Source: Pseudopedobacter sp. (GTDB lineage: Bacteria; Bacteroidota; Bacteroidia; Sphingobacteriales; Sphingobacteriaceae). Taken from it: DNA of 24,363 nt. The position numbers were made by a program, and so were the translations under genes. The notes under the pieces were generated by a model. It made no database searches. It was not told the origin of the DNA and saw only the letters and a program-made list of their open reading frames with translations. This document shows positions 8,601 through 15,072 of this stretch, in pieces. The stretch covers positions 1-24,363 of the forward strand of contig JACMNZ010000221.1 of the NCBI GenBank assembly GCA_014378285.1. The letters run 5' to 3'. How positions within the stretch are numbered: position 1 is the first letter of the stretch; every line of letters begins with the position of its first letter.

Positions 8601-9016
8601 TTGGGATGATTGGAATGCCTAACATCCTCATCTTTCAAATCATTTTACCATTATTTGCCCCTTTAGCAGATTTATTCATGTTTGGCGCAATTATTAGCGG
8701 GGTTTGGAACTTGATTGATTTAGGAGCCTTAAATTGGGCTGCTATTGAGAGTACTTTTTCATTAAGCACTAGTTTTGGTCAAGTAATATTTTATTATGCC
8801 CTTTTTGTAATAGTAGATTTAATCTTTGCCTGTTTTGCATTTAGGATTGAGAAAGAACCTTTAAGAAAATTATTGTACATCGTTCCACAACGTTTTGTTT
8901 GGCGACAATTGATGTATTATGTTTTATTTAAATCTATAAGAAAAGCGTTAAAAGGAGAAATGAGCGGCTGGGGTGTTTTGACAAGAACAGGAAATGTAAA
9001 CACTCAATCAAACTAA
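5612..9016 (+). CDS. Trifunctional GH18 / NodB polysaccharide deacetylase / GT2 membrane protein
   Basis: Single polypeptide of 1134 residues. Order: TM helix 23-41; GH18-like domain about 103-402 with DGVNVDFE at 206-213 (catalytic Glu213) and a YaaH-like GGVALWRLGSEDPRLW end; linker; NodB/CE4 domain with TFDDGP 487-492, NHTFFHP 539-545, RAPY 578-581, DPQDW 612-616 and LLHD 640-643, so all five motifs are present; TM near 713-735; processive GT2 domain with VSVLIPAYNE 757-766, DDGS 791-794, DAD 842-844, ED 933-934 and QRFRW 970-974; then helices near 1004-1030 and 1055-1078. The topology puts GH18 and deacetylase outside and GT2 inside. It probably makes, de-N-acetylates and trims a GlcNAc-type exopolysaccharide, as PgaB and PgaC do as separate proteins. 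ATG 5612 is preferred over an upstream TTG at 5594. Linkage and product are unknown. Confidence 0.9.
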   Translation: MHSKQIFQTSSSNRWKRFKWASRILFLVIFVSIVCVFITIASKKYPALPDLSKAYNSYNIKNVEQIKKSTKYKEFSIAKSKLVELKKDRELYKKLHPNNLHRVNFGFFVDWDAQSYTSLNDHISKMDMIIPEFFFLKTDSNNLTIKIDNDVIKIVKKHNKKILASVKNYINGSWDGAAVRRIIHSPTNSTEFINNLTYQLKKYHLDGVNVDFEELNESTDEYVVTFQKQLYETLHKNGLVVTQDVSPDNDDYNIKELVKYNDYIFLMAYDQHTELSNAGDISHQDWVEEKLDKICSEIPSSKVVLAIAGYGFDWPENGVGINMTYQTAISNAQQYNAKVVFDPLSGNLHYNYVDNHNVKHRVYFTDAATNFNIMRKADDWGVGGVALWRLGSEDPRLWNFFRRDLTTEALNKQNYKGEELSKVELNDRINYTGDGEILDLVTTPKEGKLTLKIDSATKLIVDQQYVSLPTKYVINKFGHADKKVILTFDDGPDPAYTPQILSILKKEKVPGTFFMVGIMAENNIPLVKDVFDAGYEIGNHTFFHPDLSKVSQARVIFELNATRKLIECITGRSTILFRAPYNADAEPQVRAEVLPVAQSRAENYINVGESIDPQDWKAGITADEIVKQVIAQHDKGSIILLHDAGGDRTQTVLALPRIITYYKKLGYQFTTVASILGKTKAEVMPVIADDADSGLIGQADRLFVSSFFYGNKILYNVFIISIFLALIRLLVITVLAIKKYSKEKKTVKSISIFFPPVSVLIPAYNEEITVVKTIESLLKLDYPELELLFIDDGSKDNTLSIVRNAFKDNNKVRILTKANGGKASALNYGIFLSKHDFIVCIDADTQLNKDAIKNLMQGFELPDIAAIAGTVKVGNENNFLTKWQSIEYITSQNMDRRAFEVLNSITVIPGAIGAFRKEVVKQVGGFTSDTLAEDCDLTMRILKAGYIVKNCTNAMAYTEAPETFEMFLKQRFRWSYGVMQSFWKNKDALFNKKYGYFGMIGMPNILIFQIILPLFAPLADLFMFGAIISGVWNLIDLGALNWAAIESTFSLSTSFGQVIFYYALFVIVDLIFACFAFRIEKEPLRKLLYIVPQRFVWRQLMYYVLFKSIRKALKGEMSGWGVLTRTGNVNTQSN

Positions 9017-9033
9017 TTTTTTCTATTCAAAAT

Positions 9034-9072
9034 AAAATAAGCAGCGTTTAAAATTAAAATGCTGCTTATTTT
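9034..9072 (+). terminator. Hairpin terminator between convergent genes
   Basis: A perfect 12-bp stem (9034-9045 with 9061-9072, core AATAAGCAGC/GCTGCTTATT) has a 15-nt A/T loop and a short T-run after it on the plus strand. It starts 17 bp after the fusion-gene stop. A-rich sequence upstream gives T-rich sequence on the other strand, so it may also stop the convergent minus-strand operon ending at 9108. Confidence 0.8.
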
Positions 9073-9107
9073 TAGTTTACAACCTATAAAGATGAATTTG
9101 CATCAAA

Positions 9108-9608
9108 TTATCCTAGAACAACTAAAACTTGGTTTTTCTCTACTTTATCACCTGGTTTGATACTTAACTTTTTTATAACAATATCAGCTGGGGCTTTAAT
9201 CATATTTTCCATTTTCATGGCTTCCAACACAAAAAGATTTTCACCTTTTTTAATTTCATCGCCCTCATTTATCAAAACCTTTAAAACTAATCCTGGCATT
9301 GGGGCTTTTATTTCTTTGAGCTTGGTAGCATTCAAATTTTCTAATCCTAAATCCTTTAACAATTCATCATATTGGTCTTTAGCCTTAATCTCATAAACAT
9401 TATTATTTACTTTAATCTTAAAAGTTTTCTCTACTAAGTTTTTTTCTACCAGTTCTGCAGTATAAGATTTATTGTTTTTTATAATGTGGCATTTATTATT
9501 TCCAAGACTTACCATGTCCAAACTTAAATCGTTACCATTTAAATTGATAACATCATTTTTTATGGACGTCTCAAAATCGAAACTGTTATTCACTTTTATC
9601 TTAAACAT
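9108..9608 (-). CDS. Biotin/lipoyl attachment domain protein (biotin carboxyl carrier)
   Basis: Small cytosolic carrier of 166 residues that holds biotin and shuttles carboxyl groups for a biotin-dependent carboxylase. The C-terminal half (about 97-166) is a biotinyl domain with PMPG at 103-106, the biotinylation motif EAMKMEN at 129-135 (Lys132 carries biotin) and the closing IKPGDKV turn. The N-terminal half is a charged, repetitive beta-rich region as seen in acyl-CoA carboxylase biotin subunits of Bacteroidota. ATG start 9606-9608, 2 bp after the DUF4159 gene. No biotin carboxylase or carboxyltransferase is in the window, so the partner (acetyl-, propionyl-CoA carboxylase or a decarboxylase pump) cannot be named. 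The biotin call is firm. Confidence 0.88.
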   Translation of the reverse strand: MFKIKVNNSFDFETSIKNDVINLNGNDLSLDMVSLGNNKCHIIKNNKSYTAELVEKNLVEKTFKIKVNNNVYEIKAKDQYDELLKDLGLENLNATKLKEIKAPMPGLVLKVLINEGDEIKKGENLFVLEAMKMENMIKAPADIVIKKLSIKPGDKVEKNQVLVVLG

Positions 9609-9610
9609 AT

Positions 9611-10342
9611 TTATTGAGTTAAAGCGTATTGTACTAAATTGGCCCCCATTTTTAAAGCTTCTATTCTTTTCGCCTGAGAATCATCTGGGTAAGTTCCTAA
9701 ATCTTCCCAACCGTTTCCTAAATCACACTCGAAGGTATAAAAGCAAATTACTTTTCCTTTATAGATTAAAGCAAAACCTTGTGGGCGTTTACCGTCATGC
9801 TCATGAATTTTTGGTAAGCCGACGGGGAAATCAAATTTTTGATGGAAAACTGGATGATTTGCTGGTAACTCTACAAAATCTAATTCTGGAAAAACTTTTT
9901 TCATCTGTGGACGGATAAATTTATCCAATCCATAATTATCATCAATATGCAAAAAGCCACCTCCAATTAAATAGTTCCTTAAATTCTTCGCTTCTTGATC
10001 AGTAAAAATCACGTTTCCATGTCCCGTTAAATAAACAAAGGGATAAGTATATAAATCGCTACTACCCACTTCTACTAAACCTTCTTCGGTAGAAATATTT
10101 GTGCCTAAATTTTTATTACAAAAATCTATAAGATTTGGAATTGCTGTTCTGTTTGCATACCAATCGCCACCGCCATTATATTTTAGCTTTGCAATTTTGT
10201 ATGAAGCAGTTTTAAATGAAGCAAGAAAAAAGATGCAAGAAATAAGAAGCAAGACGTAAGATATGAGGCGCAAGCATGGGGACCCAAAACGTATGCTAAG
10301 ATTGGTTTTCTTGAAAATGTTATTTGTAATAATTTTATTCAC
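9611..10342 (-). CDS. DUF4159 domain protein with N-terminal signal segment
   Basis: Up to 243 residues. The part after residue 50 (AKLKYNGGGDWYANRTAIPNL onward, with YLTGHGNVIFT and GGFLHIDDNYGLDKF) matches my recollection of DUF4159, a family of unknown function with a glutamine-amidotransferase-like fold, often exported in Bacteroidota. A strongly hydrophobic stretch at residues 26-43 is a likely signal peptide or anchor. The start is uncertain: GTG at 10340-10342 gives a long N-region; TTG at 10271-10273 would give a compact signal peptide. No in-frame ATG lies upstream of the domain. The whole hydrophobic stretch is encoded by a 7-bp repeat array (10214-10276). The biotinyl gene follows by 2 bp; rsmE is 28 bp upstream. 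Function not inferred. Confidence 0.8.
   Translation of the reverse strand: MNKIITNNIFKKTNLSIRFGSPCLRLISYVLLLISCIFFLASFKTASYKIAKLKYNGGGDWYANRTAIPNLIDFCNKNLGTNISTEEGLVEVGSSDLYTYPFVYLTGHGNVIFTDQEAKNLRNYLIGGGFLHIDDNYGLDKFIRPQMKKVFPELDFVELPANHPVFHQKFDFPVGLPKIHEHDGKRPQGFALIYKGKVICFYTFECDLGNGWEDLGTYPDDSQAKRIEALKMGANLVQYALTQ
10214..10276 (+). repeat. Degenerate heptad array inside the DUF4159 signal region
   Basis: Nine units of 7 bp in exact phase: AAATGAA, GCAAGAA, AAAAGAT, GCAAGAA, ATAAGAA, GCAAGAC, GTAAGAT, ATGAGGC, GCAAGCA. The eight units from 10221 all carry RAG at positions 3-5; the first (10214-10220) is weaker. GCAAG recurs at 10221, 10235, 10249 and 10270, always multiples of 7 apart. 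It lies within the coding frame of the DUF4159 gene on the opposite strand. Confidence 0.75.
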
Positions 10343-10375
10343 TTTAAACTTATAACTTACTACTTAAAACTCATC
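10341..10375 (-). repeat. Heptad array between rsmE and the DUF4159 gene
   Basis: Five 7-bp units, on the plus strand ACTTTAA, ACTTATA, ACTTACT, ACTTAAA, ACTCATC. On the minus strand these read as NNNRAGT, so this array is inverted relative to the one at 10214-10276, 64 bp away. It spans the rsmE stop codon (10371-10373) and two bases of the GTG start of the DUF4159 gene. Confidence 0.7.
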
Positions 10376-11075
10376 CTCTATTCAAATAATTTATCTCGAA
10401 ACAAGCTTCTAAAGCTGCAGTTTCTGTTCTTAATCGGCTTTCACCTAAAGTTATGGGAACAAATTCATTTTGCAAAGCGAGTTTTATTTCAATTGGAGAA
10501 AAATCGCCTTCGGGGCCAATTAATATTAAATATTTTTGTTGAGGTTTAAAAGCATCCGCAATAGCTGATTTTTTATTTTCCTCACAATGAGCTATGAACT
10601 TTAAATCGGCGGAAGCCTGAGAAATAAACGTCTTGAAAGAGATATAATTATTTAGTTTAGGGTGATAAGCTTTTAAAGATTGTTTAATGGCAGAAATAAT
10701 GATTTTATTGGAACGATCTTTTTTGATTTCTTTTCTTTCAGATCTATCGCAAATAATAGGCGTAATTTCATCAATGCCTATCTCAGTTGCTTTTTCTAAA
10801 AACCATTCAAAACGATCAATATTTTTTGTAGGTGCTACTGCAACATGTAGGTAATGGTTTCTTTTGCCGTATTCTTTTTTTGTATCGATAATATTTAAAA
10901 CTGTTCTTTTGGGATGTTCATCAATAATTTCAGCCAAATAATATCCGCCTTTTCCATCAATGAGATTAACCTGATCTCCGTTTTTTAAACGTAAAACTTT
11001 AATGCAATGCTTGCTCTCCTCTTCATCTAGCTGATAAGTTGTGGTTTGTATATCAGGTGTGTAAAAAAGATGCAT
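10371..11075 (-). CDS. rsmE: 16S rRNA (uracil-1498-N3)-methyltransferase RsmE
   Basis: SPOUT-class methyltransferase that adds a methyl group to N3 of U1498 in 16S rRNA, using S-adenosylmethionine. The 234-residue length is normal. An N-terminal PUA-like RNA-binding part (SKHCIKVLRLKNGDQVNLID) is followed by the SPOUT domain with TEIGIDEITPIICDRSER, the SAM-binding knot GPEGDF (187-192; usually GPEGGF) and the RsmE signature GESRLRTETA (211-220). ATG start 11073-11075, 3 bp after the CBS-protein gene, so co-transcribed with it. The stop codon lies inside a heptad repeat array. Identification is firm. Confidence 0.94.
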   Translation of the reverse strand: MHLFYTPDIQTTTYQLDEEESKHCIKVLRLKNGDQVNLIDGKGGYYLAEIIDEHPKRTVLNIIDTKKEYGKRNHYLHVAVAPTKNIDRFEWFLEKATEIGIDEITPIICDRSERKEIKKDRSNKIIISAIKQSLKAYHPKLNNYISFKTFISQASADLKFIAHCEENKKSAIADAFKPQQKYLILIGPEGDFSPIEIKLALQNEFVPITLGESRLRTETAALEACFEINYLNRG

Positions 11076-11078
11076 ATT

Positions 11079-12419
11079 TTAATGATTATCTATCTGATCT
11101 TCTTTTTCTAACAACAATTGAAGCTTTACGGATTCTATATTTTGACCAACTTTTTTAAGGATGGTAAAAGTGTAACCGTTAAAATCTTTGGTTTCTCCTA
11201 CGTCTGGGATTTTTCCAAAAATTTCACTTATCAAACCGGCAATGGTATCGTAATCTTCATCCTCTGGTAAATCATGTGGTAAATGCTCATTAACATCATA
11301 AACCGTAGCAGATGAAGTGATAATAAATTCATTGTCAGATATTTTTTCTACCAACGGTTTTTCCTCGTCATACTCGTCTTGTATATCGCCCACTAATTCT
11401 TCTACAATATCTTCTAAGGTCACCATACCTGCGGTACCACCAAACTCATCCAATACAATAGCAATTTGTATACGCTTTAATTTTAATTCAGCCATTAAAT
11501 CATTGATTTTTTTTGATTCTGGCACAAATAGAGGTTTTCTTAAAATATCGTTCAAATTAAACTTACCATGTTTTACAATAAGTGATAAGATATCTTTAGC
11601 ATGAACAATACCAACAATTTTATCAATCGTATCTTCATAAACTGGAATTCTTGAGTAACCTTCAGAAATAATACATTCCAGTAATTCTTCCTGAGTGGAT
11701 TTTAATTCTATAGCTGATATTTTGGTACGTGGCACCATAATATTTTTTACCACACGCTCATTAAAATCAAAAACGTTTTTAATCAGTTCATGCTCTGCCT
11801 TATCAATTGCCCCAGATTCTTTTCCTTGATCTAAAAGGTATTGTAATTCTTCTGAAGAATGTAGAGATTCATGAGCATTTGCAGTATCAATACCCAGCAA
11901 TTTTAAAATAATGTTGGCGAACCCATTTAAAACATAAATGAAAGGTTTAAAAACGATATAAAAAAATTGTAACGGAAGGGCAATTGCCATGGTTGTTGCT
12001 ACAGGTTTCTGGATGGCAAAAGTCTTTGGCGCTAACTCCCCAAATACGATATGTAGTACTGTAATGATTGTAAAAGCCAAAACATGTCCCAAAGTAACTG
12101 TTAAGCTTTGGGAAATAGGAAGAGATAAAAATCCAAAGATATTTACCACCAAATTAGACATCACTTCTTCGCCAACCCAACCTAATCCTAATGATGCTAA
12201 TGTAATTCCAAGTTGGGTAGCCGCTAAATAACCGTCTAAATGAGCGGTCATGTGCTTGGCTATTTGTGCAACCTTGCTTCCTGTTTTGGCTTTAATTTCT
12301 ATTTGAGAACCCCTAACTTTAACAATAGCGAATTCAGCCGCTACAAAAAAGCCATTTAAAAGAACTAAAAATATGGTAAAGAATATGCTTAAACCACTAA
12401 TCTCGGGATGGGGATCCAT
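11079..12419 (-). CDS. Hemolysin-type CNNM/CorC membrane protein with CBS pair
   Basis: Membrane protein of 446 residues with the DUF21/CNNM architecture: four hydrophobic segments within residues 8-180, then a CBS-domain pair (about 220-345, with VPRTKISAIE, YSRIPVYED and DEFGGTAGMVTLEDIVEELVGDI), and a C-terminal CorC_HlyC domain (about 355-435, DEDYDTIAGLISEIFGKIPDVG). Members are linked to divalent cation (Mg2+, Co2+) transport; the name 'hemolysin' is historical. The Bacteroidota gliding protein GldE is a paralogue, but nothing here points to gliding specifically. ATG start 12417-12419, 3 bp after ppa and 3 bp before rsmE, so clearly in one transcript. Family call firm; substrate unknown. 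Confidence 0.9.
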   Translation of the reverse strand: MDPHPEISGLSIFFTIFLVLLNGFFVAAEFAIVKVRGSQIEIKAKTGSKVAQIAKHMTAHLDGYLAATQLGITLASLGLGWVGEEVMSNLVVNIFGFLSLPISQSLTVTLGHVLAFTIITVLHIVFGELAPKTFAIQKPVATTMAIALPLQFFYIVFKPFIYVLNGFANIILKLLGIDTANAHESLHSSEELQYLLDQGKESGAIDKAEHELIKNVFDFNERVVKNIMVPRTKISAIELKSTQEELLECIISEGYSRIPVYEDTIDKIVGIVHAKDILSLIVKHGKFNLNDILRKPLFVPESKKINDLMAELKLKRIQIAIVLDEFGGTAGMVTLEDIVEELVGDIQDEYDEEKPLVEKISDNEFIITSSATVYDVNEHLPHDLPEDEDYDTIAGLISEIFGKIPDVGETKDFNGYTFTILKKVGQNIESVKLQLLLEKEDQIDNH

Positions 12420-12422
12420 TTT

Positions 12423-12971
12423 TTATTTGTTTCTATATGTTTTGTTGTATAATTCTATACCTTCTTCAATTACCTTGTAAGCATAGTTCTTACCAAGTAA
12501 ATGTTCTATAGTTACGTTTTTCTCTTCTAAAGCTTTATAATCCTGAAAAAACCTTACAATTTCTTTCATGGTATGAGGGGGCAATTCTTTTAAATCTTCA
12601 ATATAATTGACCGACATATCATGCTTTGCCACCGCGATGATTTTATCATCTTGTTCGCCGTTATCAACCATGTGCATCACGCCTATTACCTTGGCCTCAA
12701 TCATAGACATTGGATAAACATCAGCAGAACATAACACTAATATATCCAAAGGATCATGATCATCACAATAAGTCTGAGGAATAAAACCGTAATTAGCTGG
12801 ATACATTACAGAAGAAAACAAAATTCTATCCAACCTTAAAAGCCCAGTTTCCTTATCAATTTCATATTTGGCTTTTGATCCTTTAGGAATTTCTATGATT
12901 GCCGTTACAGATTCTGGTGAGTTTACTCCTGGAGATATGGAATGCCACGGATGATTATTGTTATTTATCAT
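12423..12971 (-). CDS. ppa: Inorganic pyrophosphatase (family I)
   Basis: Soluble family I pyrophosphatase of 182 residues that hydrolyses PPi to two phosphates and so drives nucleic acid, protein and polysaccharide synthesis. Key parts are VTAIIEIPKGSKAKYEID (metal and PPi-binding Glu and Lys residues, about 22-39), MYPANYGFIPQT (57-67) and the family signature D-H-D-P-L-D-I at 71-77, whose aspartates bind Mg2+. Further down, IGVMHMVDNGEQDDKIIAV is the conserved second metal-binding segment. ATG start 12969-12971. It sits 33 bp after dedA and 3 bp before the CBS-protein gene. Confident. Confidence 0.96.
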   Translation of the reverse strand: MINNNNHPWHSISPGVNSPESVTAIIEIPKGSKAKYEIDKETGLLRLDRILFSSVMYPANYGFIPQTYCDDHDPLDILVLCSADVYPMSMIEAKVIGVMHMVDNGEQDDKIIAVAKHDMSVNYIEDLKELPPHTMKEIVRFFQDYKALEEKNVTIEHLLGKNYAYKVIEEGIELYNKTYRNK

Positions 12972-13004
12972 TTAATTCTGAATGATTGTTTTCGTTTTTT
13001 TTAG

Positions 13005-13628
13005 TTATATTTTTTTTTTTAAAAAAGCAATCAATAAAGGGATTGTTGTAATTAAAACAAAACCTATAATAATGTATGCTAAATATTCTTCTATCTGTTT
13101 CTCAAATTCTTTGCCTAAAAAATAACCCAGTAAGGTTAAAGAGCTGATCCATAAAATTGCACCTACCAAATTATATAAGGCAAATTTTTTAGAATCTAAT
13201 TTAACTACACCTGCTAATATCGGAGCAAATGTACGTACAATTGGCACAAATCTACCCATTATTAAAGCAAATGCCCCCTGTTTGTAATAGTACGCTTCTG
13301 CTGCTTTCAAATATTTCTGTTTAAAAAAAAACGAATCTTTTCTTTTATAAAGCATTGGGCCTGTACGGTAGCCAAACCAATAGCCCACAAAGTTTCCAGC
13401 AAAAGCGGCAATAATCAAGCCTAAGATCATTGCGACTATACCAACGTCCAACCTTCCTGTCGCCACAAAAAGTCCCGCTAAAAACAAGAGGTAATCTCCT
13501 GGTAAAAAGAAACCAAAAAACAATCCAGTCTCGGCAAAAACAACAAATAAAATTAAATAGAATCCTCCTTTGTGAATGATTTGTTGGGCATCGGCCAGCT
13601 TTGTAATATTCTCCCAGAACTCATGCAT
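13005..13628 (-). CDS. DedA family membrane protein
   Basis: Integral membrane protein of 207 residues in the DedA/VTT family, implicated in lipid-carrier recycling and membrane homeostasis. It has the family's E-GLFFGFFLPGD segment (about 33-45), a Gly-rich re-entrant region (FAGNFVGYWFGYRTG, 76-90) and the hallmark GRFVPIVRTFAPILAG (125-140) with the functionally important Arg126 and Arg132. Several hydrophobic helices follow. The start ATG 13626-13628 is the first of two near each other. It lies 53 bp after nuoN and 33 bp before ppa. An 11-base A-run (13010-13020) encodes the Lys-Lys-Lys-Ile end, a possible slippage site but harmless at the extreme C-terminus. Substrate unproven. Confidence 0.9.
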   Translation of the reverse strand: MHEFWENITKLADAQQIIHKGGFYLILFVVFAETGLFFGFFLPGDYLLFLAGLFVATGRLDVGIVAMILGLIIAAFAGNFVGYWFGYRTGPMLYKRKDSFFFKQKYLKAAEAYYYKQGAFALIMGRFVPIVRTFAPILAGVVKLDSKKFALYNLVGAILWISSLTLLGYFLGKEFEKQIEEYLAYIIIGFVLITTIPLLIAFLKKKI

Positions 13629-13646
13629 AGTTATCTTATAAAACTA

Positions 13647-13654
13647 CAAATATT
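13647..13654 (-). promoter_or_regulatory. Weak candidate -7 element before dedA
   Basis: The minus strand reads AATATTTG, one base off the TAnnTTTG consensus, 18 bp upstream of the dedA start and just after nuoN. It may give the downstream housekeeping genes their own transcription. No convincing -33 box is seen. Confidence 0.25.
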
Positions 13655-13681
13655 ATTGCGCTTTTATAACGAATCAGCATT

Positions 13682-15064
13682 TTAAAACAAATCGGTAATT
13701 AATGAAGGATAAATCCCTAATATAATAGTTATGATAGTAGAAACACTCAATACCAATTTATAGTAAGAAGTAGAAATCAATTCTTTTCGCTCTGCATCTT
13801 TAAAATACATAGCTACAATTACCTTAAAATAATAAAAGACACCAATTACCGCATTAATAATTGCAAATAAGACTAACCAAATATGGTATTGCGCCAAAGC
13901 CGTTGAGAACATAAAGAATTTACCTATAAACCCTGCCGTTAACGGAATTCCAGCTAATGATAGCATAGAAATAGTCAGTACAAAGGCTAAAAATGGATTT
14001 TTTTTGCCTAAACCATTAAAGTTGTCAAAATTCTCTCCGCCAGTTTGTTCTTTAACTAAAATTAATACGCCAAAGGCGATGATGGAAGCAATGGAATAAG
14101 CACTTGCATAAACAAAAACGGAATTTGTAGATGTTGCACCTAAAGCAACGATGGCAAATAACATATACCCAGCATGTGAAATACTAGAGTAAGCCATCAT
14201 CCTTTTAAAGTTTGTTTGATATAACGCTGTAATATTTCCTATAAACAATGTCAATATCGTAATTACCAATAATGTTGGCATCCAGAAATCTTCTGCTAAT
14301 GGCGCAAAACAAATGGAAAATAATCTTAAGAAGGCTGCAAAGCCGGCGGTTTTTACCACAGTAGACATAAATGCGGTAATCAAAGTTGGCGAACCTTCGT
14401 AAACATCTGGTGTCCAAAAATGAAATGGTGCAGCACCAATCTTAAAAGATAAACCAACTATCATCAATACAATACCTACATAAAACATAGGGTCAATACC
14501 TGTTGGTCTGTCAATTACATATTGCTTGATTACCTCTAAATCGAAAGAATGAGATGCTCCATAAATTAAAGTAATACCAAAAAGCAGGAAACCTGTAGAA
14601 AAAGCGCCCATTAAAAAATATTTTAAAGCAGCTTCGTTAGAAGCAAAATCACGCTTTTTAATTCCCGCTAAAATGTATAAACTCACCGACATTATTTCTA
14701 AACCTACAAATAACATCGCCATGTTATGGTAAGAAACCATTACAACTATCCCCGCTAGGGCAAAAAGAATGATGGTATAATACTCCGCTACGTTTTCACT
14801 TATCTTTTCAAAATAGTTTTTAGATAATAACAGAATAAGGATGGTAGATACAATAGTTAAGCTAGAAAAAGCAACCGCAAAATTATCAAACAGCATCATG
14901 CCGCTGTAGATTGGAGTTGCGCCACTATTCCACTCCATAATAGATAACACCAATGCTGCCACCAAACCCAAAATGGTTGTAGGTAACACTGCATTTTTTG
15001 CTTTAAATAATCCTAGATAAAGAACTACGATTGCTAAAATTGATATAACTATTAAAGAATTCAT
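13682..15064 (-). CDS. nuoN: NADH-quinone oxidoreductase subunit N
   Basis: Antiporter-like proton-pumping subunit of the complex I membrane arm. It has 460 residues, normal for the family, and is almost entirely hydrophobic helices. FVGLEIMSVSLYILAGIKKRD (about 115-135) carries the conserved TM5 glutamate, GLSFKIGAAPFHFWTPDVYEGSPTL the proton-channel Lys and His, and MAYSSISHAGYMLFA the central Lys-region helix. ATG start 15062-15064, 8 bp after nuoM. It is the last nuo gene; dedA follows after 53 bp with a weak promoter-like element between. Confident. Confidence 0.96.
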   Translation of the reverse strand: MNSLIVISILAIVVLYLGLFKAKNAVLPTTILGLVAALVLSIMEWNSGATPIYSGMMLFDNFAVAFSSLTIVSTILILLLSKNYFEKISENVAEYYTIILFALAGIVVMVSYHNMAMLFVGLEIMSVSLYILAGIKKRDFASNEAALKYFLMGAFSTGFLLFGITLIYGASHSFDLEVIKQYVIDRPTGIDPMFYVGIVLMIVGLSFKIGAAPFHFWTPDVYEGSPTLITAFMSTVVKTAGFAAFLRLFSICFAPLAEDFWMPTLLVITILTLFIGNITALYQTNFKRMMAYSSISHAGYMLFAIVALGATSTNSVFVYASAYSIASIIAFGVLILVKEQTGGENFDNFNGLGKKNPFLAFVLTISMLSLAGIPLTAGFIGKFFMFSTALAQYHIWLVLFAIINAVIGVFYYFKVIVAMYFKDAERKELISTSYYKLVLSVSTIITIILGIYPSLITDLF

Positions 15065-15072
15065 TCTTTTAT

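Noticed and set aside
9472..9918. 148-codon open frame on the plus strand over the biotinyl and DUF4159 genes
   Set aside because: It lies antisense to two recognisable genes, has no family resemblance and mirrors their codon pattern; treated as a shadow.
10214..10276. CRISPR-like repeat array
   Set aside because: Units are 7 bp and contiguous with no spacers; no cas genes are present.
10274..10280. Minus-strand ATG at 10275-10277 as an alternative DUF4159 start
   Set aside because: It is out of frame with the DUF4159 domain, so it would need a frameshift for which there is no evidence.
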